Virus record (IMG/VR): IMGVR_UViG_3300046003_007892
Coordinates: 176,364 to 240,363 of that record
Source: a virus
DNA length: 64,000 nt
Reading direction: 5' to 3' (one strand)
The position numbers and the translations under genes are program-made. Shown piece by piece: positions 36,801 to 45,273 of this stretch (positions are counted from its first letter, which is position 1; each line of letters begins with the position of its first letter). The notes under the pieces are model-generated. The model was not told the DNA's origin, searched no databases, and was given only the letters and a program-made list of their open reading frames with translations.

Positions 36801-38017
36801 TCGGTGTTGCCGGTGACCATTCCGCCGACGATGTCCTGAATGGCTTCGACGAACGAGGTGTCAGTGGTGTTGAGGCCGACCGTGATGTCCGCGCTCTCCG
36901 AGGTGCCACCCGACACCGTGATGCCGTTCGAGCTTCCCGCGACCGTGCGCACGTATGCACCCGATGTATCTGTGCCGAGCACGATTGCGTTGGGAGTCAC
37001 GGTCGTGTTGATCGTGACGTTGCTTAGGCCGACTACGCTAGCCGTGCCCTGGACCGCGCCCGCCAAAGTGACGGAGAAATCGTTGGTAGTGAAGTTGAGC
37101 TTACCGGTGCCCTCGGTGGCGTCGTTATAGACGACAGAAATACCAGTCTCGGTGTTGCCGGTGACCATTCCGCCGACGATGTCCTGGATTTCTTCAGCCG
37201 TGTAGGCTTTCTCGACGGTGACCTTCAGATTTGAGGTAGAGCCATCGGTTTCGACAAGAACACCAGAACCAACGAAGTTGATCTGCGTAATTGAGTTGGC
37301 GAGGCCGACCGTGATGCCTTCGTCCTTGACTGTCATGCGACCGAACGCGCTCGACGGGAAGTTTTCGAACTGCGACGTGGCCGAGTTGTAGATGAGAACG
37401 TCGCCATTCAGAAGTGTGCTGGTGGTGACGTCTGTCAGGTCTGCTAGGCCCGCGCTCAGCGTAAGGGTGACGTTGCTAGACAGTGCACCACCGCCGCTGA
37501 GACCAGCACCAGCAATTACGGTACGCGAGGTCGGCACGGCTCCGATTGCAGTTGTGGTCGGAAGAGCGTGGACGTGATCAGCGCGCGAAACCGAGTTAGA
37601 AACACCGATTGCGGCTGCGCCGAGATTTGCAGGAGCGGAGCCGCCGTATACGACGCCCACCGTTAGCGCGCCACCCGCTCCACCATCGCTGAGGACGACG
37701 CCTGCGGCGGCCTGTAGACGACGTTCGTTCGGGAGGGCGGCTTCTGCCGAGACGACCAAGTAGGTGGCGTTGGGGTCCGCACCAGAAACAGTGCCGCCGC
37801 CTCCGCCGCTGATGCCTGCCGACGTTGCTTTTGCAGCGAAGGTTTCGTTGGTGATGTTGCCTAGGTCAACACGGGCTGCCTCGAATCCGTTCGCAGTGAT
37901 ACCGTCGTGGATATGAAGAGACTTGTTGGTCGTATTGACAGTAATTTCAGCCTGCGCACCGACGAAGGTCGAGTGTTGTGACGCTGTGCCTTTACGAAGT
38001 TTTAGCTCTTTAGCCAT
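33845..38017 (-). CDS. Giant tail-fibre protein with Mtd-like N-terminus and chaperone-type C-terminus
   Basis: 1390 residues. The N-terminus (ELKLRKGTASQHSTF ... NTTNKSLHIHDG) resembles the virion-binding N-domain of phage tropism determinants. The body has eight ~110-residue beta repeats, each starting near IQDIVGGMVTGNT or VEDIVAGLFSRATHS and containing a GAVTGTATV strand. The C-terminus (YADVAERYEADAIYEPGTVM ... GDLLTTSDLAGHA) is like the self-cleaving or chaperone domains ending many fibres. Shine-Dalgarno AAGGA; downstream of the second fibre gene. Binds the host surface (inferred). Confidence 0.88.
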   Translation of the reverse strand: MAKELKLRKGTASQHSTFVGAQAEITVNTTNKSLHIHDGITANGFEAARVDLGNITNETFAAKATSAGISGGGGGTVSGADPNATYLVVSAEAALPNERRLQAAAGVVLSDGGAGGALTVGVVYGGSAPANLGAAAIGVSNSVSRADHVHALPTTTAIGAVPTSRTVIAGAGLSGGGALSSNVTLTLSAGLADLTDVTTSTLLNGDVLIYNSATSQFENFPSSAFGRMTVKDEGITVGLANSITQINFVGSGVLVETDGSTSNLKVTVEKAYTAEEIQDIVGGMVTGNTETGISVVYNDATEGTGKLNFTTNDFSVTLAGAVQGTASVVGLSNVTINTTVTPNAIVLGTDTSGAYVRTVAGSSNGITVSGGTSESADITVGLNTTDTSFVEAIQDIVGGMVTGNTETGITVSYFDDVAGGLGKLNFAVPTTNLVLNGAVSGNGVLTLGSTLTITTTSNIDFGNSTVTGNYVRTVATDSTANGIVVTGGTATGADAIVSLNLGAATFVEGIQDIAATLFTTTHSGLTAVYDDTLGKMTLDVNDFSMTLTGPITGTATVTNLGNTSIATTLAANAVTLGTHTAGNYVATIAGSGAISVTGSGSESAAITVSLDDTNTAFREAIQDIVGTMVTGNTQNGITVSYFDDVGLGGGKLNFQTPNTTVTLVGAVSGSATIANGASISITTVANSITLGANTIGNYVASVTAATVANGIVVVGSAAEGSTPTVALDLAAATFVEGVEDIVAGLFSRATHSGITAVYDDTLAKITLDANEFEITLIGAVTGTAWVNNLTSAVIATNLAANGVTLGTHTTGNYLMNLTGSNGLVVTGAGVESADASITIDSTNTAFREIIQDIVGTMVTGNTANGVTVTYFDDATVGVGKLNFQTPDTAVTLAGAVTGTATIVNGGAITITTVPAANALTLGTHTAGDYVATIVAGATPNGIVVTGAGESAAATVRLDMTASTFVEGVEDLVAGLFSRATHSGITAVYDDALAKITLDVNDFSVTLTGAVTGTTTITNLANGSIATTLAADAVTLGTHTTGNYLATATGTNGVTVSGSGTESAAITIGLDSTNTGLQEIIQDIVGTMVTNGTKTKMTATYTDGGVGAGVLNFGVSDGAGSGLDADLLDGFNSTYYTDITSRLGYTPVSNNNGLFSSGSFQMQKPSSGTSLTHNIQFATSQNSLIIYHNDGTNNKGIQLDLLACANGSTSILWHSGNDGSGSGLDADVLRGAAPSTAATASTIAQRDSSGNLTAGVFTGTATSARYADVAERYEADAIYEPGTVMVFGGNKEITQCLRLDDTRSAGVISTAPAYMMNSDAGSDETHPYVALVGRVPCKVKGPVRKGDLLTTSDLAGHAETSLHPMLGTIIGKALENFDGETGVIEISVQRS

Positions 38018-38031
38018 TTACAAAAGTATCC

Positions 38032-41000
38032 TTAAATAATGGAGCCGAGGTTGATATCAGCCTCGATAATCCCGCCCTCCATGGTGCCCATGTCGAGACT
38101 TGCTCCGTATTTATCCGTGATAGAACCGAAGTCGATTTTGTCTTGACGATGCCAACCATCGTTGAGGCTGTAGAATTTCAGGACAACTTTTCCGTTCGCC
38201 GCGTCATCCACGAATTCGGGGAAGATTTCGTCAGTGGCCTGGACGTCGATGGAGGGTCGCTCACCAATCAGGACTCCGTTGAGGAGGAACTGGGTGTTGC
38301 CAAGGATTTCGTCGCTCTGCGCAGAGATCGTGACGTTGCCGCCAGGGCCGCCGTCGTTGATCGTGATGCCGACGCCAGCCGTGAGCTTGCGGGCGTTGGG
38401 AACGTTCGCAGAGCCGTTGTCAATGAGGAGGAATTTCTCGTTCGCGGGCGAGTTGGGGATGTAGACGGTTGCGATTTCTCCATCCACGGATACCGCTGAC
38501 GTAACGCCGCCGCCGACGAAGTTAATCGAGGTAACCGCCGTGCCTGCTGTGGTGCCTTCGTCGCGAACCTCAACTCCTCGGTCAGCGAATGATTCAGTGA
38601 CGATGGTGACCTTGCCGGTGTCCGCGCTGCCATCGAACAGCATGGTGCCGTTGCCGGTAACCGCGCCCGCCAGAGTGATCTGGAGAGGCTTGATCGCCAT
38701 CTTGATGAACTCGTTGGACGAATCGTAGGTGACCTGAATACCACCACGGTCTCCGATCATGAGATCGCGAACCAGGGTCTTGACCTGGGCAGGGGATGAG
38801 CCGCTCGCCACACTGATGGTCGCCACGCCGTTCGCCACGGTAGCCGTGCCGCCGACGACGTTGAGTTCTTTGACCTTCGTGCCTTGCAAGACGCCGCCTT
38901 GCTTAACCGTCATGCCTTCGATGAAGTTCGATGAGGTAGCTATCTGGACACTGTTCAGGCGAACCACGCGCGCCGTGCCGGTGACTGCGCCCGTCAAGGT
39001 GATGTCGAACTCTCGCGCACCGAGTTCCAGTACGTTGTTCTCGTCGTCGTAGTTGACCGTGATGCCCGTCTCGGTAGGCAAATTGGTATTTGGGTCACGA
39101 GACGTGCCACGGATGAAACCACCAACCTCATCACGAACGTCGGTGTTGGTGAGCAAGATGGGCGCGTCAACGGTCAGGATATCACCAGACTGCGTGGCAG
39201 TGATCGCGCCACCCGTGAACACTACCTGCTTAACCGAATGCGCGAGACCGAGTTGGTTCGAACCATCAAACGCGGTCAGGCCTGTGATATAGTTGGACGA
39301 AGTAGTAATCGTGATGTCGTTGAGGCTGGTGACAGTCGCGTTGCCGGTTACCGCCCCAGCAAGGGTGACCTTGAACGCGCGCGGAGCGAGCGAGATCGTG
39401 TTGTTGGATTGGTCGTAGTAGACGAAGATACCGGTCTCGCTTTCCTGAAGGGTCTGCGGGTCACGGATGGTTCCTCTGATCAGGCTGCCGACTTGGTCTT
39501 GAACGTCCTGTTGGCTTAGTGCGGAGACCGACACCGTGGTGGTATTTCCGACCTGGGTCGTAGTGACGTTCGGCCCGGTGAAATTGATGTTGCGAACGGA
39601 TTCGGCCGCACCCGTTGCGGTTCCCGACGAGCGAGTCGTCAAACCTTCGATGAAGTTCGTCGAAGTGTTGATCGTCGTGTTGCCCAGATAGTGGACCGTC
39701 GCGGTTCCGGTAACGTCTCCAGTCAGGGTGATGGTGAAATCGCGCGGCGCCAGCGACAGGGTGTTGTTGGATTGGTCGTAGAAGACCAGGATGCCGGTTT
39801 CGCTTTCCTGAAGGGTCTGCGGGTCACGGATGCTGCCGCGAACGAACGTGCCAACTTCATCTCGAATGTCAGAAGCCGCTAGAGGAGTTGGGATATTGAC
39901 TCGTAGGGTGGAGCCGGACTGGATAGCATCCACGCCGCCCCCCACGAAGTTGATCGCTTGAATGGTCTGAGTTCCACCCGTCAGAAGGTCTTCGTTGTAG
40001 CCGGTCAGACCAGTGATGTAGTTAGATGACGTAGCTATGGAGACGTTGTTGAGGCGCGAAACAGTTCCGGTGCCGGTGACAGCACCCGTGAGTGTGATTG
40101 AGAACGTCCGGGGCGCAACAGAAATCGTGTTGTTTGCCGCATCGTAGAAGACAGCGATGCCGGATTCGGTTTCGGCCAGTGTCTGGGGGTCACGGATGGT
40201 GCCCCTGATCAGGTTGCCGACTTGGTTCTGGATATCCAGCGTGCTCAGAGAGTTGATCGAGATGCTGGCGGTATTGCCGACCTGAACGGCGGTTACGCCG
40301 GTTCCGATGAAGTTGAGCGTGCTGATCTGGTTCGCCGCACCAGTTGGAGTACCCTCGTTCTGGACGTTGAGACCCAGGAGATAGTCGGCCTCGGTCGTGA
40401 TAGTTGTGTTGCCCAGATAATGGACGACCGCATTGCCTCGAACGGCACCGGCCAACGTGATTTTGAAATCACGTGGAGCAATGGACAGCGTGTTGTTTGA
40501 CGCATCATAGTAGGTGAGGATGCCGGTTTCGGTATCGATGAGAGTTTGGGGGTCGCGGATGCTGCCCCGGATGAAACCACCGACCTCGTCGCGAACATCG
40601 CCCAGTGTCAAAGCTTGCGGAATAGTGACGTTGAGGCGAGAACCAACTTGCGTGGTCGAGACGCCGTTACCGATGAAGTTGATCTCTTGAACGGTCTGCG
40701 GTGTTCCGACGAGGGGATTTCCTTCATCGAAAGCAGTCAGGCCTTTGAGGAAATCAGCCGAGGTCACCATCGTGACGCTGTTGAGGCGCGTGATCGTGGC
40801 CGTGCCGGTTACGGCTCCGCTGAGAGTGATTGAGAAGGTGCGCGGCGACAGTGACAGGGTATTGTTGACCGCATCATAGTAGACCGAGATGCCAGATTCG
40901 GTTTCTTGTTCGGTGTTGGGGTCGCGGACGGTTCCTCGAATGAAGGAGCCGACTTCGTCGCGAACATCGCCCAAGCTCAGCCCGGTAACCGTCACGGTCG

Positions 41001-42144
41001 CGGTGTCTCCGGTCTGTGTTGCCGTTACCCCGTTGCCACGGAAGTCCAAGACTTTCGCGGTATTTGGCGTGCCAACCGGCGTGCCTTCGTCGCGTATAGA
41101 CAAACCCTTGAGGAAGTTTGCGGTCGTCGTGATGGTCGTGTTGCCCAAGTAGTGGACCAGACCAGAGCCGGTGACGTCCCCAGCCAGCGTGATGGTGAAG
41201 TCGCGCGGGACAAGCGAAAGAGTGGCGTTGTTCTGGTCGTAGTAGACCTGAATACCGGTCTCGGATTCTTCGAGCGTATCAGGGTCGCGAATGCTGCCCT
41301 GGACCACGGCGCCGATCTCGTCGCGGACGTCCTGGATACTGACGCCGAGATCGGGGTTGAGGACAGTTTCGATCTCAATGTCCTGGAGGTTGCTGACCAT
41401 CATAGAGCCAGTGACTGCACCATGAAGGTTGACATTAAAGGTGCGGGGTACGAACGCCGCGTGGATGTCTCCGGGACCATAGATGACCGAAATACCGTTA
41501 GCGTGCGGGCCACCCAGAAGGGCCGTCGCATAGGTGCGAAGACCAAAAAGGTTGACCGCGTCCGTATCGTCAGTCGGTGCCTGATCGACCGTCAGCGTCC
41601 CCGTCACCCGCAGGGTAGCGAATGTGCCATCTCCGGTTTGACCGGCCGAGTTGACGAGCTTCCAACCACCAACGGTGTAAACTTCGACCCCACCCAGCGT
41701 GGTGTTGAAACGCAGCATGCCTTCTTCGCCGGACAAGGGCCGGGTCTCGGACGCGCCGGTTGGGAGCTTCAAGTAAGCCGTGGACGGAATTTCTACCCCG
41801 CCCTCGGAATCAGTGGTGACGACCGTTCGCCACCCAGTTCCATCGTGGAACTGCGGAACACCCGCGTAGCGGAGCATGCCCGCCGAAGGAGTTACTGATG
41901 GGCTGCCACTCGGAACGATGAAGGCGTTGTTGAGGAAAGACAGAGTGGTGAAGACTTGGCCTTCTGCGCTCAAGCTATGGTTGACCGCAAGAACGCTCGA
42001 AGTCGTGTTGGTGGCTGTCTGAAGATTTTCGATGGCGCGTTTGATCACCGTGAAGTTATCACGGAAACCTTGCGATGGCTGATCTACGCCTCTTACAGGG
42101 AAGTTCTCATTGTAAGTGGCGCCCACGCCTGTATCAATCGCCAT
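38032..42144 (-). CDS. Giant tail-fibre protein with ~115-residue repeats
   Basis: 1370 residues from ATG 42144, which has a GGGGA upstream; an in-frame TTG further upstream is rejected. The N-terminus (MAIDTGVGATYNENFPVRG) is probably the attachment part. The body carries seven repeats, each opening with RDEVG-F-IRG-S/T-IRDPQT and holding an ETGI-V-YYD and an FxITLxGxVxG strand; two flavours alternate. Built from the same repeat class as the adjacent fibre, so the two genes arose by duplication and probably form one long fibre. Confidence 0.87.
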   Translation of the reverse strand: MAIDTGVGATYNENFPVRGVDQPSQGFRDNFTVIKRAIENLQTATNTTSSVLAVNHSLSAEGQVFTTLSFLNNAFIVPSGSPSVTPSAGMLRYAGVPQFHDGTGWRTVVTTDSEGGVEIPSTAYLKLPTGASETRPLSGEEGMLRFNTTLGGVEVYTVGGWKLVNSAGQTGDGTFATLRVTGTLTVDQAPTDDTDAVNLFGLRTYATALLGGPHANGISVIYGPGDIHAAFVPRTFNVNLHGAVTGSMMVSNLQDIEIETVLNPDLGVSIQDVRDEIGAVVQGSIRDPDTLEESETGIQVYYDQNNATLSLVPRDFTITLAGDVTGSGLVHYLGNTTITTTANFLKGLSIRDEGTPVGTPNTAKVLDFRGNGVTATQTGDTATVTVTGLSLGDVRDEVGSFIRGTVRDPNTEQETESGISVYYDAVNNTLSLSPRTFSITLSGAVTGTATITRLNSVTMVTSADFLKGLTAFDEGNPLVGTPQTVQEINFIGNGVSTTQVGSRLNVTIPQALTLGDVRDEVGGFIRGSIRDPQTLIDTETGILTYYDASNNTLSIAPRDFKITLAGAVRGNAVVHYLGNTTITTEADYLLGLNVQNEGTPTGAANQISTLNFIGTGVTAVQVGNTASISINSLSTLDIQNQVGNLIRGTIRDPQTLAETESGIAVFYDAANNTISVAPRTFSITLTGAVTGTGTVSRLNNVSIATSSNYITGLTGYNEDLLTGGTQTIQAINFVGGGVDAIQSGSTLRVNIPTPLAASDIRDEVGTFVRGSIRDPQTLQESETGILVFYDQSNNTLSLAPRDFTITLTGDVTGTATVHYLGNTTINTSTNFIEGLTTRSSGTATGAAESVRNINFTGPNVTTTQVGNTTTVSVSALSQQDVQDQVGSLIRGTIRDPQTLQESETGIFVYYDQSNNTISLAPRAFKVTLAGAVTGNATVTSLNDITITTSSNYITGLTAFDGSNQLGLAHSVKQVVFTGGAITATQSGDILTVDAPILLTNTDVRDEVGGFIRGTSRDPNTNLPTETGITVNYDDENNVLELGAREFDITLTGAVTGTARVVRLNSVQIATSSNFIEGMTVKQGGVLQGTKVKELNVVGGTATVANGVATISVASGSSPAQVKTLVRDLMIGDRGGIQVTYDSSNEFIKMAIKPLQITLAGAVTGNGTMLFDGSADTGKVTIVTESFADRGVEVRDEGTTAGTAVTSINFVGGGVTSAVSVDGEIATVYIPNSPANEKFLLIDNGSANVPNARKLTAGVGITINDGGPGGNVTISAQSDEILGNTQFLLNGVLIGERPSIDVQATDEIFPEFVDDAANGKVVLKFYSLNDGWHRQDKIDFGSITDKYGASLDMGTMEGGIIEADINLGSII

Positions 42145-42174
42145 TTTTCCCCAACCCAATCAAGTAGTGTGGGG

Positions 42175-42180
42175 TATTTA
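42175..42180 (-). promoter_or_regulatory. T4-like late promoter of the fibre operon
   Basis: CTAAATA on the minus strand about 30 nt before ATG 42144; leadered type. Probably drives both fibre genes and 33843-32791. Confidence 0.75.
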
Positions 42181-42227
42181 GCGGGATTTGCCTTGTGGCT
42201 AGGTCGGCCTAAATCTCCATTTTGGTG

Positions 42228-42256
42228 TTGCGAAAAACTCGACCGTAGTCTATTCT
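42228..42256 (+). promoter_or_regulatory. Putative sigma70-like promoter
   Basis: TTGCGA, 17-bp spacer, TATTCT; leader of about 20 nt to ATG 42284. Confidence 0.5.
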
Positions 42257-42283
42257 GCAACCACACGTTTGAAAGGGACCGCG

Positions 42284-42532
42284 ATGCCGAAGGAAGTATG
42301 GTTTGCGCTAGGCGCACTGCTGCTGCTCTGCCTCGCCGCTACAAGCGTGCGCGAACGCGGCCTCTGGGAGGGTCGCATGATGGAGCGGGAGGTTGACCTC
42401 CAGGTTCTCGTCAAGGGCTTCGAAGACTGCCGCACGGCCAAGCCCGGCTATGTGCCGGGTGATTGCTCGGGTTGGCAGGACGCCTACTTCGCCCTCCGCA
42501 AGGACCAGCAACTCCGTGACTTCCGCCGATGA
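42284..42532 (+). CDS. Small membrane-anchored protein
   Basis: 82 residues. One N-terminal membrane helix (VWFALGALLLLCLAATS), then a soluble part with two Cys. Shine-Dalgarno GAAAGGGA. Overlaps the next membrane-protein gene by 4 bp; the pair might serve lysis or envelope, but the spanin pattern is not convincing. Confidence 0.65.
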   Translation: MPKEVWFALGALLLLCLAATSVRERGLWEGRMMEREVDLQVLVKGFEDCRTAKPGYVPGDCSGWQDAYFALRKDQQLRDFRR

Positions 42533-43011
42533 TTAAACTCATCGCCTATTGGCAGATGATCGGTGGTCTGTGGTGGCTGTCTGCGCCGATGTTTGGCGCA
42601 GCATCCCTGATCGCGCATGACAAAGGGTTCGATGTGGCCCCGGCGTTGGCTGTCGCATCCATCATGTCGTTCATCTCCCTATTTGTGAGCTACATCACCC
42701 ACAGCGAGGCCCGAGACGAGTTCGAGGATGAGAAGCGTTTCTATAAGCGCGCCATTGAAGAAAAAATCGAAAAGGTCAAGCGGGCGCATGAGCACATGAT
42801 TCGCCAGCAACAGGACATCATCAACGCTGATGAAAAGAAGAAGAAGAAAAACAAGAACAAGAACTTGATCGCCGAAGCGGCGAAAGGCGAAATGATCTAC
42901 GACCCCGATACTGGGGAGGAACTCGGCCGTCTCGACATCGCCGCTCTCGAACGGGATTTCTTCGCGGAGCCGGGCTCCCATTTCTATGGACCGTGGCGTC
43001 TGGACAAGTAA
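42529..43011 (+). CDS. Membrane protein with cytoplasmic coiled coil
   Basis: 160 residues. Two hydrophobic helices (residues ~5-30 and ~37-58) followed by a charged coiled coil (EARDEFEDEKRFYKRAIEEK) and a Lys-rich stretch. Partner of the preceding small membrane protein. Confidence 0.65.
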   Translation: MIKLIAYWQMIGGLWWLSAPMFGAASLIAHDKGFDVAPALAVASIMSFISLFVSYITHSEARDEFEDEKRFYKRAIEEKIEKVKRAHEHMIRQQQDIINADEKKKKKNKNKNLIAEAAKGEMIYDPDTGEELGRLDIAALERDFFAEPGSHFYGPWRLDK

Positions 43012-43014
43012 ATA
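43009..43014 (+). promoter_or_regulatory. T4-like late promoter (TAAATA)
   Basis: GTAAATA overlapping the upstream stop codon, 4 nt before ATG 43019. Confidence 0.7.
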
Positions 43015-43018
43015 CGTG

Positions 43019-43678
43019 ATGGAATACGCACACGTTCTCGAACTCGACCCCCAGACCCAGAAGGTAGCACTCGACCAGTTCGCCAAGCTGGCCGATGCCC
43101 AGCGCGGCGTTCCCGAAAACATGGGCGGAGGTGGGCCGTCTTCGATCAACCCCGCCAAGACGCATGCCTCCGGCCTTTGGCATCACGCTACTGAGCATAT
43201 CGGCGATCTCACCCACCGTATGGCCCAGCGCAACTGTGAACGGTGGGCCTTCGGCTATGAGTGGGTGGACCAGAAGGTGGTGGTTCAACTCCGGTCTCTG
43301 CGCTCCCGCTACGGCTACGAGAAAGAGGTCATGGAGAACCTCCGCAACAATCACCGATACTACAAGTCCCCCATGCCCTTCGAGCAGTGGGTCAAAGAAT
43401 GGGAAGAGGCTGGGGATAATTTCGCGCGCGCCCACAGGGCCCTCACGGTCTGGAACATCGCGCAGTACCATGCCCGCGAGGCCGCCATCGCCATCGGTGA
43501 GCGCAAATACGAGAAGACCATCAAGCACCTGTCGGAGCTTGAACAGCGTCTCGACACCGAGGAGAACTGGATTCGATACGCGGGTGGGTGCTGTCTGACC
43601 CCGGACGGTCTCGTCACCATGTACTCTCGCGGCATCCAGGAGTCCGCCTACGTGGACCGTCTGCTCAAGTCTCTCTAG
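43019..43678 (+). CDS. Late protein, homologue of the middle of 60026-61531
   Basis: 219 residues. Starts MEYAHVLELDP (a VLE site, weaker fit to the capsid-targeting pattern). Its body (DQFAKLADAQR, EHIGDLTHRMA, VMENLRNNHRYY, ALTVWNIAQYHAREAAIAIG) aligns with residues ~215-385 of the 501-residue protein at 60026. ATG 43019 chosen by promoter spacing. Function unknown; helical. Confidence 0.7.
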   Translation: MEYAHVLELDPQTQKVALDQFAKLADAQRGVPENMGGGGPSSINPAKTHASGLWHHATEHIGDLTHRMAQRNCERWAFGYEWVDQKVVVQLRSLRSRYGYEKEVMENLRNNHRYYKSPMPFEQWVKEWEEAGDNFARAHRALTVWNIAQYHAREAAIAIGERKYEKTIKHLSELEQRLDTEENWIRYAGGCCLTPDGLVTMYSRGIQESAYVDRLLKSL

Positions 43679-43679
43679 A

Positions 43680-44063
43680 TCAAGTCGCCTTGGCCAGCCC
43701 GCCGCGCTCGTCGAGTAAATCGACGGCCAGAAAGTTGGTCGAGTTCGTCATATAGAAAGCCAGGGCGTCGTGGTGGTTCTCGAACGTCAGACAGGCGGCG
43801 ACGACGCTCGGCCAGTGAAGGCTTTCGTCGTATGCGGGGTTCATGATCGTTCTTCCGTCCGGGTTGCGACTGTAACGGTCGAAGCGGTTGTCCTTGATCT
43901 GACGGTAGACCCTTCCCGCCATTCCGTCCCATTCCGGGATGCCGGTGTATCGAGGGTTGAACCAGACCACGACCGCGCTCAGGTGACGGGCCTGCTGGGC
44001 TCGTCCCTTGGTGAGGCGGCCGAGTTGGGACCGAGTCACGCTCGCATCGCAGTAGTCGATCAT
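43680..44063 (-). CDS. Hypothetical protein, W/TF-type family
   Basis: 127 residues. ATG 44063 overlaps the upstream stop (ATGA). VYRQIKDNRF, then a Trp, then LTFENHHDALAFYM resembles its neighbour (FYRQVNHPELY ... LTFADRNAALAYYI), so the pair are paralogues. Confidence 0.6.
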   Translation of the reverse strand: MIDYCDASVTRSQLGRLTKGRAQQARHLSAVVVWFNPRYTGIPEWDGMAGRVYRQIKDNRFDRYSRNPDGRTIMNPAYDESLHWPSVVAACLTFENHHDALAFYMTNSTNFLAVDLLDERGGLAKAT

Positions 44064-44473
44064 TCCCATCCCTCTGTGTGGTAAAAGAGATAGCTGAAGC
44101 CAATATAGTAGGCCAGCGCGGCGTTCCGGTCTGCGAAAGTCAGTCGCCAGGACCCAGTGATCTGCGGTCTCGCGGACGGTGGTGGATTGAATCCGTACTC
44201 GGCATAGAGTTCGGGATGGTTGACCTGACGATAGAAGGTCGCCCCCACGAGACCGGAGTGGTCCAAATAGGGAGTGCGGTTCAGCCCGCCATCCGGTGCC
44301 CGTACCCGGAAGTCCATCCATACGTCCCGTTGGAGCGGGGCTCGGCATTCATGAAACCGGGTGTAGATTTCGTAGAGATTGGTGTGCGGGGGCCGCTTGG
44401 CGATTTCACAACGGGACGGAAGGGGATACCCACCGAACCGGGTCTCGTCTGAGTTTTTGACCACACAATCCAT
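44060..44473 (-). CDS. Hypothetical protein, W/TF-type family
   Basis: 137 residues, predicted leaderless from ATG 44473. SWRLTFADRNAALAYYIGFS near the C-terminus matches 43680-44063 and loosely 61941-62378. Function unknown. Confidence 0.6.
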   Translation of the reverse strand: MDCVVKNSDETRFGGYPLPSRCEIAKRPPHTNLYEIYTRFHECRAPLQRDVWMDFRVRAPDGGLNRTPYLDHSGLVGATFYRQVNHPELYAEYGFNPPPSARPQITGSWRLTFADRNAALAYYIGFSYLFYHTEGWE

Positions 44474-44479
44474 CACACG

Positions 44480-44508
44480 TCTATACTGGACAGGTGGCGA
44501 TCTGGCAA
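44480..44508 (-). promoter_or_regulatory. Sigma70-like promoter giving a leaderless mRNA
   Basis: TTGCCA, 17-bp spacer, TATAGA, then 6 nt to ATG 44473 on the minus strand. Confidence 0.65.
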
Positions 44509-44512
44509 GCAA

Positions 44513-44785
44513 TCAAGTACAGGAGCCCAACGCCCAATGGCACCTAGCTAGTTGTCGCTCGAAGTATGGAATGAATACTTCCTCATTTTCGCGAGGATTT
44601 TCCAGACGGTCGGAGTAGAACTCAATACACCACTCCACATATCCACGTTGACCGTTGTAGATTTCGCAGGCAGTGAAAGCTTCTCCGTGTTCGAGGTTCT
44701 CCTCTACGAGAACGCAATCTTCCCGTAGAGGAGACGTCATGGCCGCTTTGAAGTGGCGACCACTTGATTGACGATGAATTCTCAT
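44513..44785 (-). CDS. Hypothetical protein
   Basis: 90 residues from ATG 44785, preceded by GAGGTGG; GTG 44803 is an alternative without ribosome site. Contains CEIYNGQRGYVEWCIEFY, a compact strand pair with two Cys. Confidence 0.55.
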   Translation of the reverse strand: MRIHRQSSGRHFKAAMTSPLREDCVLVEENLEHGEAFTACEIYNGQRGYVEWCIEFYSDRLENPRENEEVFIPYFERQLARCHWALGSCT

Positions 44786-44806
44786 CCACCTCAGGTCTTC
44801 CACTGC

Positions 44807-45214
44807 TTAGAAGGCCTTGCCGTTTTCGCCCAGCCGGTTCTCGACCTTGTGGTCGGGGCGAACCTTGTTGAACTCCAGCTTCTCCAGGACGGCGCCGGAA
44901 AGGTCCAGCTTGTGGGCCCCAGCGATGTCGAAGATGCGGATGAAGACGTCGGCGAGTTCGACCTCAAACATGCTCCGGTGCGGGAGCTTGTCATCCGGGA
45001 GGTTTTTGCGGACGCCTTCCATGGCCTCGGAGACCTCACTCACGACGAGCATGAGGAGTTCTGGGACGTTGCGGCGCGGGCGGCCATGTTCGTCATTGCC
45101 GAGCAGGGTCTGGCCGGTCTTGATATCAGTCCACCATCCGGCTTCGACGTTGCGGTTGTGAATGATGGAAGAGAGTTCGTTCAGTGCAGGCGTGAGAGTA
45201 TTGAGTTCAGTCAT
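44807..45214 (-). CDS. MazG-like nucleotide pyrophosphohydrolase
   Basis: 135 residues. The all-alpha NTP-PPase metal sites are visible as VVSEVSEAMEGVRK near residue 57 and EVELADVFIRIFD near residue 84. Such enzymes hydrolyse non-canonical dNTPs or (p)ppGpp-like signals; in phages they support DNA synthesis in starved hosts. Own promoter upstream. Confidence 0.8.
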   Translation of the reverse strand: MTELNTLTPALNELSSIIHNRNVEAGWWTDIKTGQTLLGNDEHGRPRRNVPELLMLVVSEVSEAMEGVRKNLPDDKLPHRSMFEVELADVFIRIFDIAGAHKLDLSGAVLEKLEFNKVRPDHKVENRLGENGKAF

Positions 45215-45242
45215 AATATCCGTAGCTAAAAGGGTATGATGT

Positions 45243-45271
45243 AAAATAGATCACCCACTACGAATAGTCAA
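45243..45271 (-). promoter_or_regulatory. Sigma70-like promoter
   Basis: TTGACT, 17-bp spacer, TATTTT on the minus strand, in the gap after the GT32-like gene; leader of about 28 nt to ATG 45214. Confidence 0.6.
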
Positions 45272-45273
45272 AA

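Noticed and set aside
38033-38113. Two further TAAATA motifs (38033-38038 plus strand; 38108-38113 minus strand)
   Set aside because: One is at the stop of the fibre gene on the wrong strand, the other inside its coding sequence (DKY codons); neither precedes a gene.
42284-43011. Spanin pair
   Set aside because: Two small membrane proteins in tandem, but no lipobox in either and no nested out-of-frame gene; not enough support.
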